Shown here: positions 48,501 through 58,937 of the stretch, piece after piece
Layout: each line of letters begins with the position of its first letter
Numbering within the stretch: the first letter of the stretch is position 1
Assembly (NCBI GenBank): GCA_027405735.1
Contig: JAPEHQ010000024.1
Coordinates: 496,001 to 560,000, forward strand
Length of the DNA: 64,000 nucleotides
From: Mucor racemosus
Lineage: Eukaryota; Mucoromycota; Mucoromycetes; Mucorales; Mucoraceae
Direction of reading: 5' to 3'
Program-made: the position numbers and the translations under genes
The notes under the pieces: generated by a model
What the model was told of the DNA's origin: nothing
Seen by the model: the letters and a program-made list of their open reading frames with translations, nothing else
The model's database searches: none

Positions 48501-49494
48501 TCCTCTTTCTGGTTTACATTGCCTGCTTCCCCTTCTTCGTTCGGTGGACGCCTTCTTCGTTCAAGACTCTTGGGATAATTGTCAATTATCGTTGGAAACT
48601 ATGTTACAATTACCTTTTACTGCATTATGCCAACAAGATAATACAGAACCCAGCATTACTCAACATAATCTGATCCGTCGAAAACCAGTGCATAACTTTT
48701 TAGAACCAAGTCGTTTTCAGGATTCCTTAGTCTTCAAGTCAAGAGCCCAGTGCTCCAATCCCGGCCTTCTGAACAAGATTACAAGAGCAGTTAGTTCTGC
48801 TACTTTGCAGTTTACAACCAAGTTCCAGGTTTATCTGGTTCCTCCCTCTGGCCCAATACCCAGGGATATTTTGAATGGTGGCGTTGACTTTTCTCCGTAC
48901 CTCTGCCACAAACTAAACTACCAAGGCATAATGGTCTTGTCCATGACTAATACCCAGCTCCGTGATATGTATATGCGAGATCATCCTCCCATAAACCGAT
49001 CTCAGGTGGATCTAAATCGACTCACGATGGCGTCTTTTCTCCACACTAAAATGCCTAGTGCAGCCCGTAACCTATGGTTCAGGTTGATACATAACAAAGT
49101 CTCTTCCAAGGCAAATTTGGCTCACATCCTCCGTCTTCCTGATGAAATGTGCGTATACTGTGGATTGCGGGAAACAACCTCCCACATGCTGTTTACCTGT
49201 CCAGCTCACCATGAGATTTGGCGGAACTACTTCGCTTTGGTCTTCGTACCGTCTGAACCTCTCAATCCGGGTAAGCTCTACAAGGACGTAATGGCCCTCA
49301 ATCTTGCTGATTACCGTCTCCTGGACTCACCTCTTCGGGTCTCAACTTTTGAAGCAGTTACTTGTGTGATTACAGCCATCTGGCGTGCCAAATGGCGCAA
49401 TTATTTTGATTCAGTTGATTTTGACAATCAATCCGTTGTGGACCGTGCCATGATCAACTTGAGACACTTATCGTCTTTAAACTTTTGTAAATAG
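45598..49494 (+). CDS. LINE ORF2, APE endonuclease and reverse transcriptase
   Basis: A 1298-residue replication protein. The N-terminal endonuclease of APE type shows GSLNCRYL, FACQETNI, LAGDFNF (about 161), LDYIMVG and AWTDHDLL (about 243), which supply the metal and catalytic residues. The reverse transcriptase shows PGRDGLPYPIL, NWRPISLINTDCK, AVDSAKAYDYVN, RGLRQGDSISPVLFNF and the catalytic LAYADDLLVI (YADD at about 730-733). A C-terminal CCHC zinc motif is CVYCGLRETTSHMLFTC (about 1185-1201). No frameshift or stop is seen. Confidence 0.96.
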   Translation: MSDHNNYCKSLNIKFGSLNCRYLLKINNPQLSDSFIRHLRGQDLDIFACQETNIPSLNFNDRIAMLNLKFQSLQSIWSSKCGLLNFNKNINMEKIHISDDDRIILAKLTVPAEPNLLPIYVLNIYAPADSPQNRTIFYNKLIDHIKSLDSYADILERLILAGDFNFQYDLRLPGNAPSKQPTAFVSFTDTFLHDCNNNYSDTFFVTLPTFRRGKVIKTLDYIMVGSQLKDLYFDNNIEYTSNAWTDHDLLTVRFRLQVSNTGKGLWRANPNLVHHKSFVKKINSGIRHFMHKILANSSDSSQIKWDRLKGYIKKLTKAYCSNRSSWRRERLKDLQSSRNHLIRQLKDDQTALQAQLPRVEHSIAQLEHEIAINATLKAGKRWLDNNENSVGFLKQTAERRLAQRNFDTITHPTSNVPCSTTMDKLDAVHSFYNVLYSPEPTHRYSMDKLLRGIQNTISVDDAEYIISGIDIEDILQSATRCPKVSSPGRDGLPYPILRLILAHPDCKELVIAVYNDALNLGVFPSSWQETCIVLLPKKGDLRNLANWRPISLINTDCKVFTRILNSRVIGAANKVITQHQAGFMPNRFIGDHGLALKLLMEDAKLHSNRAISVAVDSAKAYDYVNETYICKVLSKFGFPSTFIQSIKNLFFKSKIVINMNGFMTDTVVQQRGLRQGDSISPVLFNFALEPLLLAIINDRTIRGYSLNTKAVNPSCPLQVVAPPPIKLLAYADDLLVIVNNNEELQAIQEHISCYGRASNARVNYHKSVAFPLSGNRSLVRPDLFHLARRLQFQWYDEFSPSYIKYLGYPIWFSSDQREAFCQETLQTMQASLDRHMTRNISVYGRARMVNSLFLARFWHFLRNTTLPLSFIKKISSMVYQFVCYKIFPPMKKAVIYSPKELGGLSVIDITVQQHILQQRYVRALLLDNNVSRPIPNFLMQTLSTFIQVSYGASHPHLPLLFRNYRLGSPLSGLHCLLPLLRSVDAFFVQDSWDNCQLSLETMLQLPFTALCQQDNTEPSITQHNLIRRKPVHNFLEPSRFQDSLVFKSRAQCSNPGLLNKITRAVSSATLQFTTKFQVYLVPPSGPIPRDILNGGVDFSPYLCHKLNYQGIMVLSMTNTQLRDMYMRDHPPINRSQVDLNRLTMASFLHTKMPSAARNLWFRLIHNKVSSKANLAHILRLPDEMCVYCGLRETTSHMLFTCPAHHEIWRNYFALVFVPSEPLNPGKLYKDVMALNLADYRLLDSPLRVSTFEAVTCVITAIWRAKWRNYFDSVDFDNQSVVDRAMINLRHLSSLNFCK

Positions 49495-49671
49495 TTCTTT
49501 GCCTCCCCGAGACGGGTCACTTACTATTACACCCGCTCTCCTTTTTATTATAGTCCTATTAATTCCATTAATATTTCTTTTATTTTATGAGTTTATTCAT
49601 TTTAAACCTGACTTTTAATCATTAATAAATCTTCATACTTACAAACAAAAAAAAAAAAATTCAAGAAAAAT

Positions 49672-50554
49672 AAAACTTTAAAGAATTTTCAAACTGTAAA
49701 CCATATAAATATTGCCCAAAACGTTTATAATGTAAACTATTTAATTTAATTTGCTTTATTGCACTATATTTTTTAAAAAAAGTTTTTTCAGATAAACTAA
49801 TTCGTTATTTGAGATAATATTGAATTTCGATTATTTGGGAAAAACTCAAAAAAAAATGGCTTGTCAACTTGAAATAAATATTACCAGTAAAAAGATATCA
49901 ATACTTTGGTCATATGTCTCCACTAAATACCTTAGTAAAAAGTTTCATTTTTCGAATGAAAAATTGAATTTAATGAAAATTGAGGTTTTGAACGAGGTAT
50001 GGTAAGGCAAAAAACGAAGTGATATCAGAGTCTGCAAAAAACCGTAGAAATGTATCAGAATGAAACTATCAGACGATGGAAATTGTTTGGTATGCTTTTC
50101 AGCGCTGCAGATAGTCATAAATTCGCAAAATAGAGTACTCAAAGTATTGAAATCAGTCAATTTAACTGTAATGACTATATTTTATATGCTTTATGTGCCT
50201 TTCTTTTAAGTCTGTACGTACTCAATGGCATAGTTTGAAGTTCTTTCGACATTCAGGATTTGAAAACCGCAAAAAACAGCCTGGAAACTCTCTCTAGTTA
50301 TTGTGATACAACTGTGATTTTCATGTTTGAAACCCAATAATTCCTATTTCTACTGGCCGCTTCTTTCAAATGTCCATCCCATTCAAATTAAAGGCTTCAT
50401 TAAATCATAGGACCACCTCCATGGGTATTATATATATACTACAACAACTCTATTATAGATATTTTTTGCATTTTTGGAATAGTTTTCCATGCTTTAAATG
50501 CGTTTTTCGAAAAGACAACATAGATATATTAAGTTTTATTCATTAATTTATGGA
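49672..50554. other. Intergenic between LINE and lipase
   Basis: AT-rich DNA and the 3' flank of the lipase gene. No gene is seen; the 71-codon frame at 49945-50160 (-) has no recognisable content. Confidence 0.5.
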
Positions 50555-53500
50555 TTAATATTGTCCAAAATAGCCTTTATTCAATTGCTTGATAGCTTTT
50601 TCATACATATTTGGAGAATGATCCATAAACATGGTTCTAGAGAAAACTATTTCAGAAAAACGAGCTTGCACATCATCACATCTACTAAATTTGACCATAT
50701 GTGCTCTCTTATGCTTTGATTCTACTCTTGTGTTTGCACTTGGAGATGAAGAATGTGATTTTGACTCTGTATGTTGTACCAGTTGAGGTACAGACTCAAT
50801 CAAATACATGGTGCTTGGAGGAAAAAGTTTCTCTGCACGCATATCAGCTCGCATTGTTTTGATGAGAGCCCAAAACCATTGATCTTCTTCCTCTTCATGA
50901 CCAGTAGTAGATGGTCTTTCTTGATTATTTGCTGCAGTGGTGGATTCCTTTTGCTGCTTATCTGATGAAGAGGTTGGCGATGGCATGGATGTTGGGAATT
51001 TCTTTCCATTTTGGTAATGACCAATAACACGACTCAAAATTTCATCAGTAACATGGCTATCTTCATGTAAACTCACAGCAATATTCTTGAAATCCTTGAG
51101 TAAACCCAGACTTAAACCACTCACAATATCAAATGCATGGACTACACTGGTAACCAGACCTTGTCCACAATATTCGCTCAACGGAAGCGACATAACACAG
51201 GGAGATCCATAAGTATAACAATGAATGGGCCGTCCTGCTGGTAATCCTGATAATTCAGATGTTACAAAAGGACATGAAACTTTCTTGATAGATGCAGCAG
51301 CAAAAGAATCCAAAAATTTGCGAGGAAACTTGTCGTCAGTAGAATCACTATCTTGATTTGACATCATTCGTCTTGATAAGAAGTGTAATTTCTCCTCGCT
51401 CCAGAGTACACTGAGTAGACTAGCTACACCAGCGCCTAAAGAATGACCACATAGCACCAATCCATAATGAGGGTAGCTTTCAAGCCCCTTTTTAATAGCA
51501 TCAAAAACTTTTCCTTTTCGTATAGCTAATAATTGAGCAGCTTCCAGCATGCCACCATGAGCTATATAAGTTCTCTGGTGACCTCCATTTGCTTCTTCAC
51601 CATGCTCAATACTATCTGTGGGTAATACAAATTCCTTGTAATCACATGTCAAATCGGTCAACACATCACCTAATCCCAAAGTACCTCTGCAAGTTAATAC
51701 AATTGCTTCTGCATAATGATCTACTGTTACATAATGCACCAGTGCATGCAATTTAGAATGACTAACTGAGGAGAGTAAATGGTTATCAGTATAACTGGAA
51801 AGCAAAATATCTTGAATTGAAACACCTGTATGATGAGCAAATGCATGATGATTTGGATGATGTGAATTAGGTAATACACTGGGAATATCTCCAATGCCAA
51901 GAATACGCATGAAAGATTCACCATAAGCAGCGCTTGCATAACGAATAAAATGTGCAATGTTGCTAATGATATGCTTTCGAGGAAAGTTTTGCGGGTTCGG
52001 TTCAAGGTCTAATGGAGATTTTGCCGGTTTACTATGTAATTTAGCTGGGACAGATGGTGATCGTATCAAAGAACGAGAAGATGATGAAGATACAGCTGGT
52101 ATATTTGGAGGAGATGAAGCAGGGGTTGTATAATAAGTTGTTGTTTTAAGTGTGCGTGCTATACTAGACAATGAAGTCAAACTGTTGATTGAGTTTGACT
52201 TTTGTAAATAAGGCATATTATTGTTACTTTGAGAGGAAACATTGTTACAGAGTATGGGAACCGGAGGTGCCGTAGAATGTTTATTAGATGATCTTTTCTT
52301 TTTGCTAGAAATATTTGCATTGCTATTATTGATTGCATCGACTCCTTTTTGAAATAAATTGGATACACTCTTCTTTGTATTGAGGTTTTTCATCTTGAGA
52401 CCACTCCAAGACATACGCCTTTTTGATTTGCTCTCGGGTTCAGAATAAGATGATGGGTCGTTCTCAATCTCATCATCGCTGTTACCGATTAGCACTGGTG
52501 CACTAGGAAGAGGCTTGTTACTGCTGCTATCGTTATTCAAAGACGATACATATTGCGTAGACGATTGCTGTTGCTGCAATGTTGTTGATGTACTAGTCAT
52601 TGTTGTAATTGGACCCTCAAATGTTTCTTCCATATCTTGGTCATTTGACTGATTTTTTACCAGCCCGTATTTGGTTTGTCTCTCTACCTTTTTCCTGGAT
52701 AGTTTTTTTGATACTGAAGATAGCATGATCTTAAATTTACTGTTTATTTGATTTCCTTTGCTAGTATTCCAATTCTTTGTGGTGGGATTGATGTTGTCTG
52801 ATTCGTCAGACATTGTAATGCAATTTCTCGATTGATTTTCTAATTGATGATCTATAACAGCTATAAATGACTCTTTATCTTCTTCATTTGTTTTCTCTAC
52901 AACTTGTTTGGCATTTATTTGCCTATTTCCATTGACATCAATTGGTCTAATTCTAGTTGTTCTAGTAGTAATGCGATTTGTTGTAGTTGTGATTTCATAC
53001 ATATTATACGGATTACCGTAATCATCCAGGCTCAAGTCAATCGTTTTACCATTTACATTTGATGATCCAGATGAAAGACTGATAAGCGAAGCACTTTTGT
53101 TTGCGTTAATATCAGATGAGTCGTCTCCACTATTATTGGGATGAGTATCTGAGGAAGTATTTGCCAAAATCTCTTCTAATTCATGTATTATATCTGTATG
53201 TTGTTGTTCTGTATTATTAATAGATGGTTGCTGTGTTTGAACTTCGTTATCTTGTTGATATTGAATTAATGCTCGAGTATTTTCCTCCTCCTCGACAACT
53301 AAGCCCTTCCACAAGATTGTTATCTTCATATGCTTCATGGTTCTCTTATGTGTCACATTCTGAAGTACAGCAAATGCAGTCATTGCTTTTGTAAGGCCTG
53401 ATAGTATAGCAACTTTACCAATTTTAGTTAAAGCAAACTCAGGATCGTTCATAAGCTCACGGTGCACAAGTGTGATGATCGAGGCAATTGCACGAGATGA

Positions 53501-54162
53501 TTCGTTTGAGCCAAATATTCCATCAATGACACCGACTGATTCTTCAGCAGCCTGTATAATTATGAATTTAATTTAGTTATTTTGTTTATATGTTTTAAAA
53601 TAGTTATTTTACCATTAATCCATATTTGATGGAATTAGATGTGAACTGCAGTCCAGATAGTGCAAATAACTCTGCTAGTGTAAATGTATGATGAACAATG
53701 TATATGCCCAAGTTTGTGTACTTATCAAGCACTTGCAAAAATCCGCCCCTATATACACATCAAGAAAGTGATATGGAAATAGAGTTCATTTAGTATATTA
53801 TTCATGCTAAACACATAGATAAAGTGTGTGCCTTACTTTTCATCATCGATTTCGGCCACAGTATTTGATGAGGAAGTTCTATTGGTGGTAGTCATTGCCG
53901 AAGACGCTGTCAATTCGTGTAACTTTTTAGCTGTTGAAAGAGCGTTAATTAATGCTTGTCTAGATAAGCCAAAAGAAAGGGATGTGCTGTATTTTGCTGA
54001 TTCTAATAAAGCTTCTATAAAAAGAGAAGAACATCTAAGTGATAAACGAGCAGCTAATGCAATAGCTGTAATCAAACTAGCAATATTTTCTGGTAGTAAT
54101 GTTGGTGATGCATTATATATTGTAGAAGAATATCTAGTAAGTTGTTGCGTAGAAACAACCAT
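50555..54162 (-). CDS. Class-3 lipase, sn1-diacylglycerol-lipase-like
   Basis: Predicted serine hydrolase of the Lipase_3 family, which includes diacylglycerol lipases. Exons, in coding order: 54162-53837, 53748-53613 and 53551-50555, about 1152 residues, in frame. The N-terminal 250 residues are helical (TLLPENIASLITAIALAARL, then FTLAELFALSGLQF) and may associate with membrane. A long Ser/Asn-rich, unordered stretch follows, with basic patches (KKLSRKKVERQ). The catalytic domain has YVTVDHYAEAIVLTCRGTLG, then VLCGHSLGAGVASLL with the nucleophile Ser near residue 858, YGSPCVMSLPL, and an Asp in HAFDIVSG. An ATG at 54162 is chosen because the frame upstream is low-complexity; a few extra codons upstream are possible. 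Confidence 0.9.
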
Positions 54163-55217
54163 AATGTCTACCGAATAAAAGAAAAAAAAAGAGACGTAAA
54201 GATGATCCATCTGAAAATGCGTTGTCTCATATATATATATCAAACATGTACACACACTTTCTGCATTTGGATCTGCGTGTTACTATAAGTAAATCCAAAA
54301 CTTCATGTGATAAATAAAGAGGCTTAAATGATTTACTTGGTAAACCGGGTACCCAATGCAGGCACACACAATAGAATTTGTTTTGCTCAAAATAGTTGTT
54401 TTTCAACTGCTGACCGATTGAATTTTAACAATATTGGTCTATACACTGAATGTAATTTATATGCATTACATATCACATTGCCTTGTATAAACACTACCGT
54501 ACAACTAATTGAATCTGTCGTTTTGAGCTAAATAAATGTCATTTTGTTAAAGTAATCGCCATAATATACTACATTGAGGCTCGTTGAGAATTCAGTATTT
54601 GCTCCTAAACCTCAGCAAGATGCAAAGAGAAGAGCTAAAGCCTTTACTCAGGAGATAGCCATATTTCACAGATATAAAAAAACACATGATTACAGTCAAA
54701 ACCTTATGTTTTTCAATGTTATGTTCTTAGTATAATTTGATATATGTCTGCATGGAATGTATATTAAAGAGGTTACCTAGACACGCCATTTTTTATCTGA
54801 AATTCCAGAATTCTTCTAATTTTTAAGATTTTCATTAACGTTATTATGTACTTTTGAATCACTGTTTGATGAGATCTTTCAAAGTTCCAAACGAAGGTGA
54901 TGGAGGAAATCTTAAATTTGAGTAGTTCTCCAAATAAAGAATACTATTATCTAGGTGTTGAATCTATATTCAAACCAGCGCCCTATCCAATTTGATTTAC
55001 CCGCTACAACGATATAGTTTAAAAATTGTACTACTTTTTAACCTAGACATTATTTCAACATGGCTGTATAGTTCGTTATCAGTATATCTATACGTTAATA
55101 AGGTCTTGTTTTAGCATCCTTGCTTGACAACTTGCTTTCGTTAATTCACATAATGTCAAAAAATGCAGGACTTTCAGTTTTTTAAACCTTGATATTTCAA
55201 TCAATCTTAAGTTCTTT
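54163..55217. other. Intergenic, no gene seen
   Basis: Promoter side of the lipase gene. A short (AT)n run lies near 54231-54240. The frame at 54328-54531 has no recognisable content. Confidence 0.5.
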
Positions 55218-55398
55218 TGACACCATAATACCATATTAAACATATTACATTACCAATTACAACATTAAATTTGCTATAGTTTCACATTCGCTTTGAAGCT
55301 TATGGCTCTTTTGGTGTCTAGAAATGTAGGAATTACTGAACAACAAGTTCGTTTAATTAGTAAAAAAAAACACTCTAATATCAGGTATTTTGGTGTCA
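55218..55398. mobile_element. MITE-like element, 181 bases
   Basis: Terminal inverted repeats TGACACCATAATACC (55218-55232) and GGTATTTTGGTGTCA (55384-55398) match at 14 of 15 positions, with ATATTA symmetry continuing inward. No coding capacity. A target duplication is not clear (TTT on the left, TAC on the right). Confidence 0.65.
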
Positions 55399-55754
55399 TA
55401 CCGTACCTTTTAACACATAATGTATCCAAGATACTTTGCTTTTATTTTAGCTATTTTGTTTGGTTTTAACTGTATTTTTGATACGATATTGTAATGAATC
55501 AAATTATTACTATAATAATTCATGGCCGTAATATTTATCTCAAATGTTTCGATCTTCGATTCCTGAATTATGTCCTAAATGTTGTTTTACTTTTGAATTA
55601 GATAGACATCCAGTTAAGAATTATACATCACCATAAAAAAGAGTGGATCAGCATCCATATCATAGTGATCATAGTATTTAAATTTTTTTCAATAAAATAA
55701 GTGTGCAGTAAGTTATAAATGCACTTTGGTGGTGATTTTCTCGCCACACGGTAC

Positions 55755-57405
55755 GTTTTAGACGTTACCTTTTGAGATCAGCGTGTCAAAGATAATGTGT
55801 CCCTACTCTCATGTAAAGTTGGGAGTTATCAGTATTATGTCAATACGACGCATCATAGGTCTCAGACTATAATCGGTGTTATAGTAAATCAATGAAGATC
55901 ATCATTGATTTACGCTATATTCTTAGATAGTAAAACCCTCGTAGTAATTATAATTAATATGTATAAATACATCCAAAGGATGTATTATTAATAAAAGTGT
56001 AATACTCTGGCAAGATTATCTATAATGACCCTTTTGACATTTCAATCAGGATCAAAATTCGCTGAGATAGAGCTTCTGTTATCAATTTTTTACGGTTATA
56101 AAAAGTAGGTTTCAGATGGTTTTTAAATGATTTTCGAATTTTTTCACCCAATATTGAGTCAAATTACGTGAAATATTCAAAGAAAATGTATCTTCGCTCT
56201 ATAAGCCATTGATATCTCTCGAAAAGCACAATTATTAATAACAGAATATAAGTGCACTGGATAAACATTGACCGCAATTGACTAAGATTGATTGTACAAA
56301 ATGGAGAACCTAAATTGAAGTATTGATTTTTGAAGTATTCCCAGGATAGATCCAACTCTAAGCTACTCTGCATTTTAAATTTCAACGAAAAAAATTGATT
56401 TCTCGTCGAGATAATCAAAATAATAGTCCATATCACAGCTTACAACTATCATAACTGAGTCCCAAAATCGATCTGTGAAATGGATCAGGAAATGATCAAA
56501 AAAATAAAATCGTTTAAAAGCTTATGAACTACAAAGTAAGTAGACCTAGTGTATTAAATAGCCTCTGTACAGTCTTAAATTTCGCATCCATTGAAACAAT
56601 ATTCAGGCAAATGTTTTACAATAAAATTTGCACAAAATGCAATTGAAAATTCGAAGGTTTTTTGAAGATACACATCACTTTTCATAAACATATTTTAAAC
56701 ACAATTAATGGAAATAATGCGCAGCAAAAGTATCTATCGATCAAGCTATTGCTGAGCCTTCTAGCTACATTTTTCGTAGAGAAAACAGGATTTCTGTCGA
56801 ATTTTTTTTCAAATTCAGAATTTGGGATGAGGGTATACAAGGGAAAAATGGAAGCTAGAAACAAAGATATGTTTTTGTACACATTTTTGAGGATATCTCC
56901 ATGAAAAATCAATATTTTGAAAAAAACTAAACTGGGTTCGAGAGAGCTCAACGAGCTTGATGACATGAACGTAAAAAAAGCGTTTTTCAATTTAACCAAT
57001 ATTTTGAAATCGACTACAAAAATGCCGAAAAAAATGAAAAGAATAAAAGTATTCATAATTTTTTTATATCAAAATATATTATAAAGTAATTTAAACCAAG
57101 TAAGTTTCATTATCCAAAAGTGTTAGTATGGCTTAATGTTTTGTAGAGATATAAAGTTTCAAAGTTTTTGATTTTTAGCAGTGAAATACGCGTAAAAAAT
57201 CTGAAACCTTAGCACTGAAAAATTAATACCAACTGCAAAAAATAGGATATTTTCGGATACTTATTTTTGGATTAAAGCTGAACATATCAGGTACATTTGC
57301 ATATATTTTTTCCTTTGCATTATTTAGTGAAAAAAAAACTAGGGCAGGGATAAAAAGTGAGGTTCAGTTTTTAAGAAAAAAGCAGTGAATTTTACTCACT
57401 CTTAA
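55755..57405 (+). repeat. Dispersed repeat, copy D (longest)
   Basis: Same orientation as A, reverse of B and C. It contains the outer left part (GATCAGCGTGTCAAAG), GTAGGTTTCAGATGG, and about 150 bases after GAGTCAAATTACG that B and C lack. The left part is interrupted by a 212-base insertion at 55833-56044. Short frames similar to those in B and C are present but broken. It is the most diverged of the four copies. Confidence 0.85.
55833..56044. mobile_element. 212-base insertion in repeat copy D
   Basis: B and C have GTTATT directly followed by AGGATCAAAATTC; D has this insert between. It is flanked by the five-base direct repeat ATCAG (55828-55832, 56045-56049). The ends share ATGTCAA in inverted orientation. 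Inside are two hairpins: GTAAATCAATGA with its exact complement, and ATACATCC-aaa-GGATGTAT. It is probably a small non-autonomous DNA transposon. Confidence 0.7.
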
Positions 57406-58937
57406 ATTTTTTGTAGTAAGTACTGTACAATAATCTTATAATAGTTTGTACTATTGAGAAAGGGGAACAAAAAGGTGGATGCTGACGTTATTATCAATTG
57501 TATTGTGATTATTACTTTAGCCAATACTTACTATGTATTGAACGTAATTAATAGGTGGAAAGTAGTGCCAAGTAGTATTAAGTAATAAATCAAGGGATTG
57601 TGGGTAATAAGTTTATTTTAATCAAAATATTAATGTGTAAATGGAGAACAGGTGTTTTCATTAGAGATCAAATATCTGTCTTACATGAAGGTATCTATAC
57701 AATTCTGGGATTTGCTATTTGGGTTTCATATAAATTGAAATAACATTTAATGCGAATCATTACATCTTTTGCGTAATATAAAATATCTCTAGGAGCAGGT
57801 AATATAATGAAACCAGTTTTTATGCTTTATCAAGTACTAGAAGTATATTCACATGGACTTAATGTGAATATATACACCAAACGGTGATATTTTGAGCTTA
57901 TATAATAAGTTCTAACTCTGTTTGTTTTTAAAATCATGAGTCTAAAAATGGTTGCAAATCTAATCATCAAAATATGTGTTGGTTCTCTATAATGATAAAT
58001 ATAACGAAAAACTATTGTTTTTTTGTTTATCTTGTGATTTACATGAGAGTTTCACTAGTCAAATAGTACCATTCCATTTGATAAAATTCATATTTTTAGC
58101 AAATTGTGCGATATAAAATGCTCCTGTATAGCCTGTTATTCTTCGAATTTTGTGCGCTTATTTTAATAGCTGGCAACACCAAAATAGATATGGCCTCTGT
58201 GAGCTTTATATAACAAAATTCAATCTGTTATTCCTTTTTTTTTTGTCTCAAAATAATGCAAATAATAATCAAACAATGTCTAATAAAATAGAATATATAA
58301 TTATGCTTTATTTATAATCAATCAATCAACTGGTAGTGTATCTATGAATAATATGATAAGAATACGGCTATTTGTAAATACTCAAGCTATTCAAAAAAGC
58401 TTGTTATCAAATAGGTCAATGTTCAAGAGAAAATCAACCTAATAATGAAATGGTTCGACGAAAGCGACAAAGCCAAACTTATATAGCTCAAAACTCACAG
58501 TGATACACATAGACATATTGTCGTCAAGTTATGTATGCAAAAACCAAAAAGACAGGGTTTGTCAATTGTTTATATGAGTGAGTACGATCAAAAAGATTGA
58601 TACCGAAGAAGTATTTCGCTATAAAATTACTATAAGTAGACACCTACCATGTCAGTGCAACCATCTTTAATTTTTCTATGATCTACAATCTTGATGGATG
58701 TGTTCCTTTTGAAAGAAAGCTATACATTCATTGTTTTCATATCTATCTTTAGAGTATATGCTGACTATAAAAGGAATTCAGATTGTCTCATTTGATTTTA
58801 GTAGTCTTTCACCCACTACATTAAATTAATAAAACAAATCGAGGTTTAATGTTATAATATATTAATTAGCGGGGTTACTTCAAAATGGCGTAGCCGTTTC
58901 TTTTGTATTGCTATTAATCAAAGATTTAGAAAAAAAG
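57406..58937. other. Intergenic, no gene seen
   Basis: AT-rich with no recognisable reading frame or repeat. Confidence 0.5.

Larger units (their letters stand above)
44104..49671 (+). mobile_element. Full-length-looking LINE (non-LTR retrotransposon)
   Basis: Two open frames in tandem (gag-like ORF1, then endonuclease/reverse transcriptase ORF2) and a short 3' end with an A-rich tail at 49645-49659. TTCAAGAAAA occurs at 44104, just before ORF1, and again at 49660, right after the tail, and could be the target duplication; if so the element has almost no 5' UTR. Neither frame is broken, so the copy may be recent. Codon and base use are less AT-biased than the flanks. The order and domains resemble L1/Tx1 or Tad-like elements; clade is not assigned. 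Confidence 0.93.

Noticed and set aside
54328..54531. 67-codon plus-strand frame upstream of the lipase gene
   Set aside because: No recognisable domain and no splice context; expected by chance at this length.
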